This document shows, piece by piece, positions 16,331-27,093 of a stretch of DNA of 39,520 nt. The notes beneath the pieces are model-generated. The model saw only the letters and a program-made list of their open reading frames with translations. It did no database searches and was not told the DNA's origin. Each line of letters begins with the position of its first letter. Position 1 is the first letter of the stretch. The DNA lies in the NCBI GenBank assembly GCA_009801015.1, contig VHZZ01000423.1, positions 38,640 through 78,159 on the forward strand, given 5' to 3'. The DNA comes from Silene noctiflora (lineage: Eukaryota > Streptophyta > Magnoliopsida > Caryophyllales > Caryophyllaceae). The position numbers and the translations under genes were made by a program.

Positions 16331-16730
16331 GCAAAGTTGATCCGATCTGAATAACCTGACCTGATAAGACTTACTCGAGACCTAAATGTGACTCGAAAAG
16401 TGTGACTCGAACTTGATCCGACCTAACAGTGACCCAAACCAAAATTACACGATATGGAATGATTTGAAATGACCCAATAGACCAAAATGGCCCGAATTGA
16501 CTAGTTTTAAGAAAAATATTGACCTAAAAATGACACACGCGAATCCAATATGAATGACCTGTTTGCAAGGTTTACGTACTTGTACAAAGTAAAATGAAGT
16601 CCCAACGTTTTAAATGGGCAAAGTAGACATTGCATTTGACCTGCTGGTGGGTGGAAATGTGGATCAAGATTCGATTTAATTCTGAAGTGACCAAAAACAA
16701 ATCCGTGTATGCTCATTTTAAAGCGGACAA
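16331..16730. repeat. Degenerate GACC/CGAACTTGATCCGACC-type repeat tract
   Basis: The words GACCTGA, GACTCGA, GATCCGACC, TGACCCAA and GACCCAATAGACC recur irregularly at short spacing. This looks like a decayed low-complexity or transposon-derived tract. No coding potential is evident. A similar style of sequence appears near 39130-39220. Confidence 0.4.
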
Positions 16731-16855
16731 TATCGTATTAATGTGACAGAGTGATGAAGACGGCAATCGCAACACCCACTAACGTGGAAATGACCCTTCT
16801 GAAATAAGTCTATAAAGCACATAAATGACTTCTATGAAATAACAAAAATCAATTT

Positions 16856-17043
16856 GCAAGAAATCACGGGTGGAATTAGGGAAGGGATAGCAAAGACGGG
16901 GGCCTTCATTCTTGATGATATAAATTTCAAAGTCTTTAGTTAAAGTTTCGCAAGAAATCAGGGGTGGAGTTAGGGAAGGGATAGCAAAGACGGGGGCCTT
17001 CATTCTTGATGATATAAATTTCAAAGTCTTTAGTTAAAGTTTC
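16856..17043 (+). repeat. 94-bp tandem duplication
   Basis: Positions 16856-16949 and 16950-17043 are adjacent copies that begin GCAAGAAATCA and end AGTTAAAGTTTC. I see only about two differences (CACGGG/CAGGGG and GGAATTAGG/GGAGTTAGG), so the duplication is recent. No gene overlaps it. Confidence 0.85.
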
Positions 17044-17155
17044 GATCTTGCTTCGAATATACTCTATACTAATAATCATTTGTCCCCGTTAAAATTTCTT
17101 ACCCTCGTTGAGTTCAAATCTTAATTCCGCAATTGCAACTTATAAAAAACAAAGA

Positions 17156-17503
17156 CCATGTTTGGTAAACAACGGATTAATGTCAGTATAAGCAGATTAT
17201 AAATGACAAATTTTATCAGAAAGTTTGACTAACATATTATAATTAGCAGAATTAATTTGAGTGTTTGGTAATTGGTAAATTACGATTAATAAATTGTTAG
17301 CTTTCTTTGTAAAATGGAGCAAAATTCCCTATTTTACAATATGCTAGGGTAAACATCATATTGTAAAACAGCATATCGACCTCAAATATGCTATTTCAAC
17401 ATGTTGTTTACCAAGTACTAAAATTAGTATATTAATTGATCAAACATGCTAAAATCCTTAAATATGCTAAAAATTGATCGATATAGCGTTTACCAAAACA
17501 TCC
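17156..17503. mobile_element. Candidate non-autonomous DNA transposon with short inverted termini
   Basis: ATGTTTGGTAAAC at the left (17158-17170) is mirrored by GTTTACCAAAACAT at the right (17488-17501), one base longer. The interior carries repeated ATATGCTA/ATGCTAAAA words on both sides, as subterminal transposase-binding repeats often do. Flanking A-rich words (AAAAACAAAG and AAAAACAACAAAG) might be a target duplication but do not match exactly, so the superfamily is left open. Confidence 0.4.
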
Positions 17504-17555
17504 CAAAAACAACAAAGGCTACATGCATAGCTGAAAGTTGAACATATTGGTTGAT

Positions 17556-17837
17556 TGGGTTACACGTATGTACGTGTAGAATAAGTTATAATTATTATAA
17601 CGATGAACTTTTTATTTAGGGTAATGATAAATACAGTCCTAAGGGTTGTATTTAAGAACTAAACTACTTTTCAAAATGGAATTAAATTAGGAATTTATGA
17701 CACAATTACGCGTAAATTGATGTCATTAATGCTTGATTTAAGTTTTTCTTTCCTTTTTTGATCCCTTAAATACAACCCTTTTCCTTTTATTTATGTAAAT
17801 GTAATGGGTTACACGTATGTACGTGTAGAATAAGTTA
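17556..17837. repeat. 33-bp direct repeats with a palindromic core flanking a hairpin-rich segment
   Basis: An identical 33-bp sequence occurs at 17556-17588 and 17805-17837. Each copy contains the palindrome ACACGTA-TG-TACGTGT. Between them lies AGGGTTGTATTTAAG (about 17642), whose complement CTTAAATACAACCCTT appears at about 17765, so the interval is bounded by inverted repeats. This suggests an inserted foldback element or a local duplication around one. No gene is present. Confidence 0.7.
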
Positions 17838-18780
17838 GAAGTTATAACTTTTTATTTATGTAAATGTAATGGAGAACGAACTCAAAAATTTGTGGTATGT
17901 CCGAACCCAAAAGAAAAGCATAAGCATATATACTGGAGTGTCTTTTAGATTAGGTCATCTAATCATTATTCATAGAGACTAAAAGAATACTTTCTGCTTC
18001 TAAATTACTCACACTTGAGTATATGTTTATTTCACATCTTTGCGTTACCACAAAATTATAGAATAAGACGATTTTACAGAGTGAGATAATTCTTTTTTGT
18101 AAGAAAACTTATTCATTTACCGTTAATAAATGAGTTTTTTTTATCAAATGGAACCGTCTCACACAATATTTACTGTTGCGTTGATATATACATCATAATC
18201 TTTGCTTAAACTAGAAAGAAGAAAATTGAAAATAATATTTTAAAAACAGTAGGTCTTACTTGTAACGTCTCACATCCTTATTTTTTAGTAATATTATTTA
18301 AATTGGTTGTAAAAACCGTCATTTACAAGTTATCACGGTCAGAGAAAAGAATTCGTGTTTTAGTATGAGAATTAAACTTTCTACTTAACCCAACTTTTGT
18401 ACTCTATATGGTTAATTGTTACAGATTTACGGTTAATCAAACTCAAACGAACAATAAAAAAATCAAGATTACTTGAGACGGAAAATAAGTTTTTTTTTTT
18501 TTTTTTTTTTAATTTTAATTTTATTATTATTATTATTATTATTATTAACAGTAAGCTATTTGACTAAGTAGCACCAGAAACCCAATTAAAAAAGCTACCG
18601 CTACGAAGCCCTTATTGGCTAACTACTATTATTGGCTACAATATTGTGAATACATTTGACCCTAAAATAATCGCAAAATCCCGTCTCAAACAAGAATTTG
18701 TAATTACGTATTTTTTAAATAAAGAAAATAAATACTCCACATTCTAACTTCGGGGAAATAATCTTGTCATTATTATATCC
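17838..18780. other. AT-rich spacer with microsatellites upstream of the first GT47 gene
   Basis: No gene is recognisable. It includes a T run (about 18490-18510), an ATT trinucleotide run (about 18521-18547) and the proximal promoter region of the downstream glycosyltransferase. Confidence 0.5.
18490..18547 (+). repeat. Poly-T followed by an (ATT)n microsatellite
   Basis: About 21 consecutive T bases are followed, after a short AT-rich linker, by about eight ATT units. Both tracts are typical replication-slippage sites. Confidence 0.85.
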
Positions 18781-18786
18781 TACCCT

Positions 18787-18793
18787 TATAAAT
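18787..18793 (+). promoter_or_regulatory. Probable TATA box of GT47 gene copy A
   Basis: CCTTATAAATTG lies 137 bases before the ATG at 18930, which would put transcription start near 18817. No other ATG lies between that point and the chosen start codon. Confidence 0.5.
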
Positions 18794-18929
18794 TGCAAAC
18801 CACTATACAAATACTTCCATAACTCTTGCCAATACTTATTTCCATTCCCTATCCCGCCCTTTCCCGTCCTCTCGCCGTATCGCGGTGACGAAACTCCGCC
18901 ACCGCTTCCGCAATATATCGTAAACGAAG

Positions 18930-21900
18930 ATGGAGAACTGGCATCAGAAAATATCTAAATCAGTTACTTCGACGACAATCACCACTACTGTTACATTACT
19001 CCTCACTTTCTTCTTCTTCATCACGCTAACTTTCCGAAACAACGGCAATGAAACTGTCGTCCTAGTTTCGAGCTTTAATCATTCAACTACTACGCTTCGT
19101 CAATTCCCCGTCGTTCCGGTCGTTCGATTGCATAGCGTTGCTTCCGTTTCCAGCTCACCTCTGGTACCTACTTACTTACTATCACTTGAAGTTCTCTTGA
19201 ATTGGACGTTCTATGTCGCCGAATTTCAAATTTAAACAAAATTAACTAAAACTTGAATTATATAGCTTCGAAATCGTGTTTCGTTTGATTTTTTGATGTT
19301 ATTATGAATTTGATAGCTACAATTTCTTACCGCATTAATTCATCATCTAAATTCTGTAGTTGTATGAATTTTTTGTTGTTATTTCGAATTTGAAAGCTTA
19401 CTACAATTTTTTAGCTTCGGAACTCGGAATTGCAATTTTCTTTTGAATTAAGTGTTGTTGAATTCATTGTTTGATACCTCTGTTGAATTGTTACTCAAAT
19501 TGAACTGTCTTGTGTTGTTGTTTTTGGAATAATAACAGTCGTAGCGTAACTAAAACGGCGATTTAATTTTCCTCATTGACTTCAAAAAAATTGTCTGAAT
19601 CATATTAACTTTGTTGAGAATCAAATTTATCTCGTTGTTTGCGATTGATGAATTATAATTCGACAATTTTCGAAGCATTCATGAATTTCTGGAGCAATGA
19701 TGAAGATTATTAATCGCTTCAGAATTTAATAATGCTACACCTTCATTTATTAATCGTCGATTTAAATGAAAACTAATCTTTTAATTATACTTCACTGAAT
19801 TTTAGGTAAAATTTGGACTTAAATTCGATGTAACATGCAGTAATTTTTGAACAATTGAAATCTCCGTTTAATTAGGCGTACTAATTTTTCGCGCCAACAA
19901 TATTGAGAATACTTTTTAAATTTCTTCAACCGCTAATGTACTCATCTAAATTTCTAGTTTCTTCTTCTTTTAATTCCGGTTAATTATGTATGTTATACTC
20001 AGTACAATTGAGAATATTTGTATAAGACGGTTTTATGTGTTGTGAATCAGGAAAAAGGCAAGAAAAAAGTGAGGAGAAGCAAAAAGGGAGAAGTAGAAGA
20101 AGGAATGGCAAGAGCAAGAGCGGCGATACGAAGAGCCGTCACTTCGAGTTTACGTAACAGATCGTTAAGTGTCAATACTGTTGATTCCAACTCCTTCGTG
20201 TATCATAACCCCCGCGCCTTTTACCAGTAATTAACTCTCTCCTTTTTCTCTCAGTCGCATCGTTAAATTTGATTATTTCGTCATATTTGCTTTATTTGTT
20301 AGTCTTCATCATTGGTTTTAAGTAGACTTGAAAGAGATTAAAATTAACACTAGCTATATGAATAAAACCGTTGTGTACCATGATCGCCTACTACGGCTCA
20401 TTTAATAATAGTAATAAAATGTCGATTACATAGAATTTAACGGTCGTATACTTAGCTTGTATGAGTTTACCGGTTGGTTATAAACAAAAAATTTTCTATA
20501 TGTTGGTAATGTGGTTCTTAAACAATGTTACCATTCTGTTTTAGGTAGTGATTGACGACTCGAACTGATTTTAAATCTCCCATTGGCCATTTCGTACCTT
20601 CAAAATTCCGAAGATAGAACTGATTTACGTACTCCAGGCCATTCATACTATAGGCATACTGGCATAGTGTTAATCATCAGTTTTGGTCATAATCACGGTT
20701 GCAATACTATTTGTCGCGGCCTAATCTCGCTAAATGTGGCGAATATTCCCTTAAAATGCGGTAAAATATGGTTGTATTGAACTCCAAAATCTTTATAACT
20801 CGGTCACGTAGTTAGTGTCCCTCTATTGAAAACTATGAAGTCCCCTAACTAGGTAAAAGATGATGTTCTTGAGCTTGTGTACAAGAATTCAAGTGAGTAT
20901 GCTCACAAATTTTCTAGCTAGTTGGTATCTCACGGAAATATGAGTCTTTAAGTGTAAAACCGATGGATTATATTGTAAGTTATAACCCATTTAGATAGTT
21001 GAGATAAATTTTTTGTTAGTCTCTAAGCATTTTATTTTGTCTCATTTATTTATTTGAACCAATAAATTTAAGATAAATATACCCATATTAAACAGGAATT
21101 TGTGTTATCTCATTTAGTCACAAAAAGTGGATCCATGTTACCTTTGGTCTGAATGAGAGAGAGTGACATTTACATAAGCTTTTTAGACAAATAAAGTGTT
21201 TTTTTTTTATAATACTGCTTTATTTATTGACAAATTCTCATTTATGACGCGTCACAATGACCGTTTTAAATAATGACAAAAAGGAAAGGTGATTGTGAAA
21301 TATCACAATCACATCACAAGCCCCTTTTTCGTCACAAGCAAGAATAGTTGTCATAGACTCATACCTCAAATGTGCTTATTTAGTCACAAATCACAATCGT
21401 AGCCAGAGGAGACGCATATCACATGTTAATGGAAAAACGCAGGCAAATGATTAAAAAACAGCATCAACTGTAAAATTAAAAGTAATGGCATGTCGGATTC
21501 ATGACATTGTATGTGCATTGGCAAGACTTTATATGGACATAGCATAGGACCACATTACATATTTACAATTTTACAAGTCCAATGGAAAAACTTATGATAT
21601 GTTAGCTTTCATGGGAACTTTTAGGTCCTTGTTGAAAGTTACTTATTTTGCACTTGTTTTTGGATTACCTTGGGGCCTTGGGCTAAACTACCCTTTATTT
21701 GAGGACTACTTTGCTTAGAAGTCACCAAGAGCCTTCCATCATCTTTCCTCCTTTAAGAGAATCATCATGAAAATATTTGTGTGTATTAGAGTCTTCTTAT
21801 AAACGCATCATAAGATATAATGGCAGGCTAGTGCCCATCAATTCAGGTAACCATGGGTATTGAGTAATGCCCATCAATTCGCTTTGGGACAAAATTGCGT

Positions 21901-23992
21901 ACATTTAATCTCTTACCTCGTTATACATAGGTGTCATTAGGGTAATTCGTTACGGAGTACTTCGTATTACTGCCTATTTTGTTACTCGTATTATTTAGGA
22001 AAAGCCGTCCATGAAATTAATCAGTCACTATTAAGCTTAATGATGAAGTCGTCATAATTAATTTAAGCTATCATCAACACTTGAGCGAGATCAATAGATC
22101 AGTCCTATTCAAAAGGTCCTATGTACATTTTTGGTAAATTAAATTGTTCTCCGCATTTTACATTGGCAAATGGTAGTTTGCTTTCAAGAGAAAGCGTCTT
22201 GTTCAATAATTAGTATTAGAAATATGCATTTTTGAGACCGTCTAAAGTGAATTGGAGACTTATTCATGATTGTTAGTTGCAATTCTCTGTGTTTCTTGTA
22301 TGACGAGTGTGACTAGTTAGCTGTTCTTCTCTGTTACAGATAGTATCTTGTATAATGTTCGAATCAATCCTGAATGTTCATGTACATTTTCCAGGAAGAA
22401 CTGACAGTTCCTTTTTCATCTCCTATCTCTTACAGGAGTTACTTAGAAATGGAACGTAGGCTGAAAGTGTATGTATACGATGAAGGAGAGCTGCCAATTA
22501 TGCACGACGGTCCTTGCAAGAACCTTTACACAATTGAGGGCAGATTTATTCATGAGATCGAGCATGGGCAGAGTAAATTTCGAACCAGAGACCCAAGTCA
22601 TGCCCATGTTTACTTCATGCCCTTCAGTGTTACAAGGATGGTCAAGTACCTTTACAAGCCCATGACTTACAATGTCACCCCTTTGAAACAGTTTGTCTCA
22701 GATTATGTTGATGTCATTTCCACCAAGTATCCATTCTGGAATAGAACACAGGGCTCTGATCATTTCATGCTTGCTTGTCATGATTGGGTATACTTCTTTT
22801 TCTCCTCAAATTGCCTCTGCTATTATATGTACTGTGTTTTATCTTTTTTTAGCAAATCCCTTTTTGTAGCTGAATTTTCAGGCATCTTGAGACCTAAGGT
22901 CAGAAATATTAGCCGATTAACTGTTGAATCGAGGGCAAAGTCATAGATCGTGCAGTGAAATGTACATGAATTTAAAACGTCTGTAGGGACAAATCCCCTC
23001 CGTAAAATCATTAATCTGCCATTGTATCCAGCTATCAGGTCATTTGTTTGTCCATGATTTTCAGTTTGTCGTACCAGTGGCTTGCGATATGTAAAGTTTT
23101 GTTCGAAAACAGCTGTGATATATAACCAGTACTTGCCCAATGCAGTCAGTACATGGCAATATACGTGCCACTGTGTCATAGCACTCGATCATGGCTGTTA
23201 CCAGCGATTTGATACCATGACAGACAGGGTTCCTACTGTTTTATCCCTTGGAAGCATTGATGAAAATTCTGAAACATTCAATAGAAAACTACACATCTGA
23301 TTAAATTTTATTATTTTTCCTTGCAGGGTCCTCATGCATCTCAGGGTAATTCAAATCTGTACAATAAATCAATCAGGGTCCTCTGCAACGCCAATTCTTC
23401 CGAGGGTTTCAATCCACAAAAGGATGTGAGTTTACCAGAAATTCATCTCTACGATGGGAACATTTCTCCGAAGCTACTATCAGTCCCCCAATCTACCACT
23501 CCTCGCCCAAAACTCGCCTTTTTCGCAGGTGGGCTCCATGGTCCAATTCGCCCAATTCTACTTAAACACTGGAAGAGCCAGGATCCGGATATCCAAGTCC
23601 ATGAGTACCTTCCTAAAGATGCAGACTATTACAGTTTAATGCTTCAGTCTAGGTTCTGCCTCTGTCCTAGTGGTCATGAAGTAGCTAGCCCACGACTCGT
23701 TGAGGCCATTTACGCAGAATGCGTACCAGTTATTTTGTCGAAAAACTATGTGTTGCCCTTCAGTGATGTCCTCAAATGGGAAGCGTTTTCTATACAAGTT
23801 GAAGTCGAAGATATACCGAGACTGAAGGAGATTTTAACAGCGGTTTCAGATGAGAACTACGCAAGTTTGATTAAAGGAATTCGAGCTGTTAGAAGGCATT
23901 TCGTTCTGAATCGACCTGCGAAAAGGTTTGATGTGTTTCATATGATCCTTCACTCAATTTGGCTCAGGAGGCTGAATCTGAAACCTGAGTAA
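18930..23992 (+). CDS. GT47 exostosin-family glycosyltransferase, tandem copy A
   Basis: A type II Golgi membrane glycosyltransferase of the plant exostosin-like GT47 family (At5g03795/At3g07620-like), probably acting on cell-wall or glycoprotein glycans; donor and acceptor cannot be told. Four exons: 18930-19163, 20051-20226, 22436-22787 and 23327-23992. Phases join (0, 2, 0) to give 475 residues. A hydrophobic anchor lies at about residues 15-35 (TITTTVTLLLTFFFFITL) after a short basic cytosolic tail. The exostosin domain follows the stem: [20 protein letters not shown], then the [11 protein letters not shown] junction, [16 protein letters not shown], and the nucleotide-sugar region CLCPSGHEVASPRLVEAI with ECVPVILS. 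The exon 3 acceptor is taken as TTACAG|GAGTTAC; the nearer CCAG|GAAGAA would shift frame to a stop. Intron 2 is 2.2 kb, much longer than in copy B. Confidence 0.9.
20227..22435 (+). other. Large intron 2 of GT47 copy A
   Basis: A 2209-bp intron; the matching intron in copy B is only 306 bp. Apart from the last 60 or so bases, which resemble copy B, no related sequence or gene is obvious. A GACAAATAAAGTG / CTTTATTTATTGAC inverted pair (about 21186-21232) hints at an inserted foldback fragment. The length difference suggests insertions in A or deletion in B. Confidence 0.6.
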
Positions 23993-24390
23993 ATATTTTT
24001 TCCGTCCTACTTCTTGTAGATTCATAGAGGGTATAGCCGTACAGTAAAATCGACGAAATGGTCCAAATCTCGAAATCTCGAAATCTTTACATTGATTTCA
24101 TCTACATGTATAGTTAGTTAGACGAAATGGTATGGTAATGACCAGTGTACTAAATACTAAAATGATTTCATCTACACGCTAATCAATTCTATTTTTCGTA
24201 TTTGTTAAGGTTTACGAATTACGATGTCGAGATGTAACTTAGAATTGCTCATAGAAATGTAAAGAAATGATTAAAAAAAACAATTAATTGTTACGAAAGA
24301 TTGTCATTAATTAATTACTCGTAAATCCATGTATTTGACTCCCAAAAATATTACATGAAGCATTTAATTTTAACAGTTGAATTCCGCAGT
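23993..24390. other. Spacer between the two GT47 genes
   Basis: About 400 bp that carries the 3' end of copy A and the upstream flank of copy B. A GACGAAATGG word repeats (about 24051 and 24121). No gene is seen. Confidence 0.5.
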
Positions 24391-24428
24391 ACTCGTATTA
24401 GCACGTGACACTCGAATTAGCACGTGAC
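24391..24428 (+). promoter_or_regulatory. Tandemly duplicated G-box module in the promoter of GT47 copy B
   Basis: Two adjacent 19-bp units (24391-24409 and 24410-24428) differ at one base. Each contains TTAGCACGTGAC with a CACGTG G-box core (24402-24407 and 24421-24426). The TATA box follows at 24435. G-boxes bind bZIP and bHLH factors and often mediate light or ABA responses, so such control of copy B is inferred. Copy A's promoter shows no equivalent pair. Confidence 0.7.
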
Positions 24429-24434
24429 CAATTC

Positions 24435-24441
24435 TATAAAA
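24435..24441 (+). promoter_or_regulatory. Probable TATA box of GT47 gene copy B
   Basis: TTCTATAAAACC, 152 bases before the ATG at 24587. It would place transcription start near 24467, directly downstream of the duplicated G-box. Confidence 0.6.
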
Positions 24442-24586
24442 CCCGAGAATCGTAGTCTTCCTCTGCTAATACTGCATCATCTCTATTTATTTCTCGCCTC
24501 TGCCGGTACCGTCTCTATCTCACTTCATCTTGGCGTGGTGGCGAAAGCGTAAACCAGCTGCAGTAACCGCCATTATTCATTGTAAA

Positions 24587-27093
24587 ATGAAGATGGAGAG
24601 TTTGCAGCAGAAAATGTCGAAATTAGATACTTCGACAATGATCATTACTGTTACATTGCTGCTAATCATTTTCTTCTTCTTCTGCTCCGCGATAAGTTTC
24701 TGTAACAGCCGCAATGAAGCTGTTGTCCTCGTTTCGAGCTCTAATGATACCAATAGGCTTCTTCAATCCGCTGTTTCCGTTTCTAGCTCATCTCTGGTAT
24801 GTACCACCTTTGAATGCAATTTTTTATTTTTTTTTGTTTAAATTAATTGTCTATGATTCTACATTGTTATTGAATTCATTCATTGATACCTCTGTTTTTC
24901 GATTATCCAAATTCAACTGTTTTGAGTCGAAGCGTAAGTGAAACAGCTCTGATATTTTCTTCATCGACTTTTTGTTGATAATTCGTATATATGAGGCAGT
25001 CTTACGATATTTTATTGTAAAATCTTTCTATGTATATATATACTGTATTATGTTTTATACGGAGTATTTATACTCCGTATCTTAAAATGCAGGATTGTCT
25101 CGTAAAAGACTTGTTCATTCTTAGTTTATTTTAAGATTACTGTCTTAAAGCGTAGCTTCAAAAAGAAGTATAGCTCCTGTAAGAATTAAATTTCTCTTGT
25201 TGTTCGCGATAGATAAATTATTAATCGCTTCGTGATTCAGTGATTATTTAGTTAAATGAAAACTAATCCCTTATACAGTAATAAATTTTCGAGGGTAAAC
25301 GGTCTAATTTGATAATTTATATGATAAAACAATTTTTTGGTGCGAACATGTTTATAATGTCCAACTTTCGTATGCTTCTACTTCTTTTAATTCCTGTTAA
25401 TGTATAAGACGGTTTTACATGTTGTGAATCATCAAAAACGCAAGAAAGTGAAGAAAAGTAAGAAGGGAAAGGTAGAAGGAGGAATGGCGAGAGCAAGAGC
25501 AGCAATACGAAGAGCTGTAACTTGGAATTCAGGCAACCGATCATTAAGCTTGGATAATGTCGATTCCAACTCCTTCGTGTATCATAACAATCGCGCTTTT
25601 TACCAGTAATTTCCTTTGTCTCCAATTTGATTATTCTCTCATAATTTTTGTAATGCATGATCCTTATATCAAGCTTAGAGTTTGAAAAGTTCGATCAAGT
25701 CCCTTTTATCAGTTCCTTGGGCTTTGCTAAAAAGTCGATCACCAGGAGCGATGTTAGTTCCAGTTACTATCAGAAACACGCATTTCTGTGACTGTCTTAA
25801 GTAAAAAAGCGACTTTCGTGAATGTCCAGACTCCAGACCTTGACATTGGCCTGCGTATCTGCATTTCAGGAAGAACTGACAGTCGGCTTTTTCATCAACC
25901 ATCTATTTCAGGAGTTACTTAGAAATGGAGCGCAGGCTGAAAGTGTATGTATACGATGAAGGAGAGCTGCCAATTATGCACGACGGTCCTTGCAAGAACC
26001 TTTACACAATTGAGGGCAGATTTATTCATGAGATCGAGCATGGGCAGAGTAAATTTCGAACCAGAGACCCAAGTCATGCCCATGTTTACTTCATGCCCTT
26101 CAGCGTTGCATGGATGGTCAAGTACCTTTATAACCCCGGGAGTTACAATGTCACCCCTCTCAGACAGTTTACCTCGGATTATGTTGATGTCATTTCCACC
26201 AAGTATCCGTTCTGGAATAGAACAGAGGGATCAGATCATTTCATGCTCGCTTGTCATGATTGGGTACGACCCCTCTTTTGCTCGCAATTTTACTGTGCCT
26301 TATTTGCGTTGCTTATAATCCACCACAGTATCTGGCTACCCGCTCATTATACAAGAATTTCAGTTTGTGGTACCAGTGATTTGCTAAAGAAATTTTCAAA
26401 AATAGCTGATTGGCAACCTTTTTGCAGGGTCGTTATGCATCCGAGGGTAATCCGAACCTGTACAATAAATCAATCAGGGTCCTCTGCAATGCCAATTCTT
26501 CTGAGGGTTTCAACCCACAAAAGGATGTAAGCTTACCAGAAATATACCTCTATGATGGCAAGATTTCTCCTAAACTGCTATCAGTCCCCCCATCTACCAC
26601 TCCCCGCCCAAAACTCGCTTTCTTCGCAGGTGGGCTTCATGGACCAATTCGCCAAATTCTACTTGAACAGTGGAAGAATCGCGACCCAGAAATTCAAGTC
26701 CATGAGTACCTTCCTAAAGGCATAGACTACTACAGTATGATGCTTCGGTCTAAGTTTTGCCTCTGTCCCAGTGGCTATGAAGTGGCTAGTCCGCGAGTTG
26801 TCGAGGCCATTTATGCAGAATGTGTACCGGTTATATTGTCAGAAAACTATGTTTTGCCCTTCAGTGATGTCCTTAAATGGGAGGTGTTTTCTATACAAGT
26901 GGAAGTTGAAGAAATACCGAGACTAAAGGAGATTTTAACAGCGGTTACAGATGAGAAGTACGCAAGTTTGATTAAGGGGATTCGAGCTGTTAGAAGGCAT
27001 TTTGTTCTGAACAGACCTGCAAAAAAGTTCGACGCGTTTCATATGATCCTTCACTCAGTTTGGCTCAGGAGGTTAAATCTGAAACTCGAGTAA
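24587..27093 (+). CDS. GT47 exostosin-family glycosyltransferase, tandem copy B
   Basis: The tandem duplicate of the preceding gene, with the same architecture. Exons: 24587-24796, 25445-25605 (5' boundary uncertain), 25912-26263 and 26428-27093. Exons 3 and 4 have exactly the same lengths as in copy A (352 and 666 bp). This model gives about 462 residues. The first ATG after the TATA box is 24587 (MKMESLQQ), with a second two codons on; the frame is open further upstream but without an ATG. A hydrophobic anchor ([15 protein letters not shown]) and the exostosin motifs [34 protein letters not shown] and ECVPVILS are present. The intron 1 acceptor used in copy A (AATCAG|GAA) reads AATCATCAA here. 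Splicing probably shifts to GCAAG|AAAGTG (15 bases downstream) or to TATAAG|ACGG upstream; both keep the frame. Confidence 0.88.
25057..25080. repeat. Palindrome built on the ATACGGAGTA word in copy B intron 1
   Basis: Ten-base arms ATACGGAGTA and TACTCCGTAT surround a TTTA loop. The word ACTCCGTAT/ACGGAGTA also occurs singly near 15612 and 21953, so this is probably a remnant of a dispersed MITE family. Confidence 0.6.

Noticed and set aside
22393-22435. Acceptor CCAG|GAAGAACTG for GT47 exon 3
   Set aside because: With the exon 2 donor at 20226 it shifts frame to an immediate stop. The next acceptor, TTACAG|GAGTTAC, restores the family sequence [11 protein letters not shown] in both copies.
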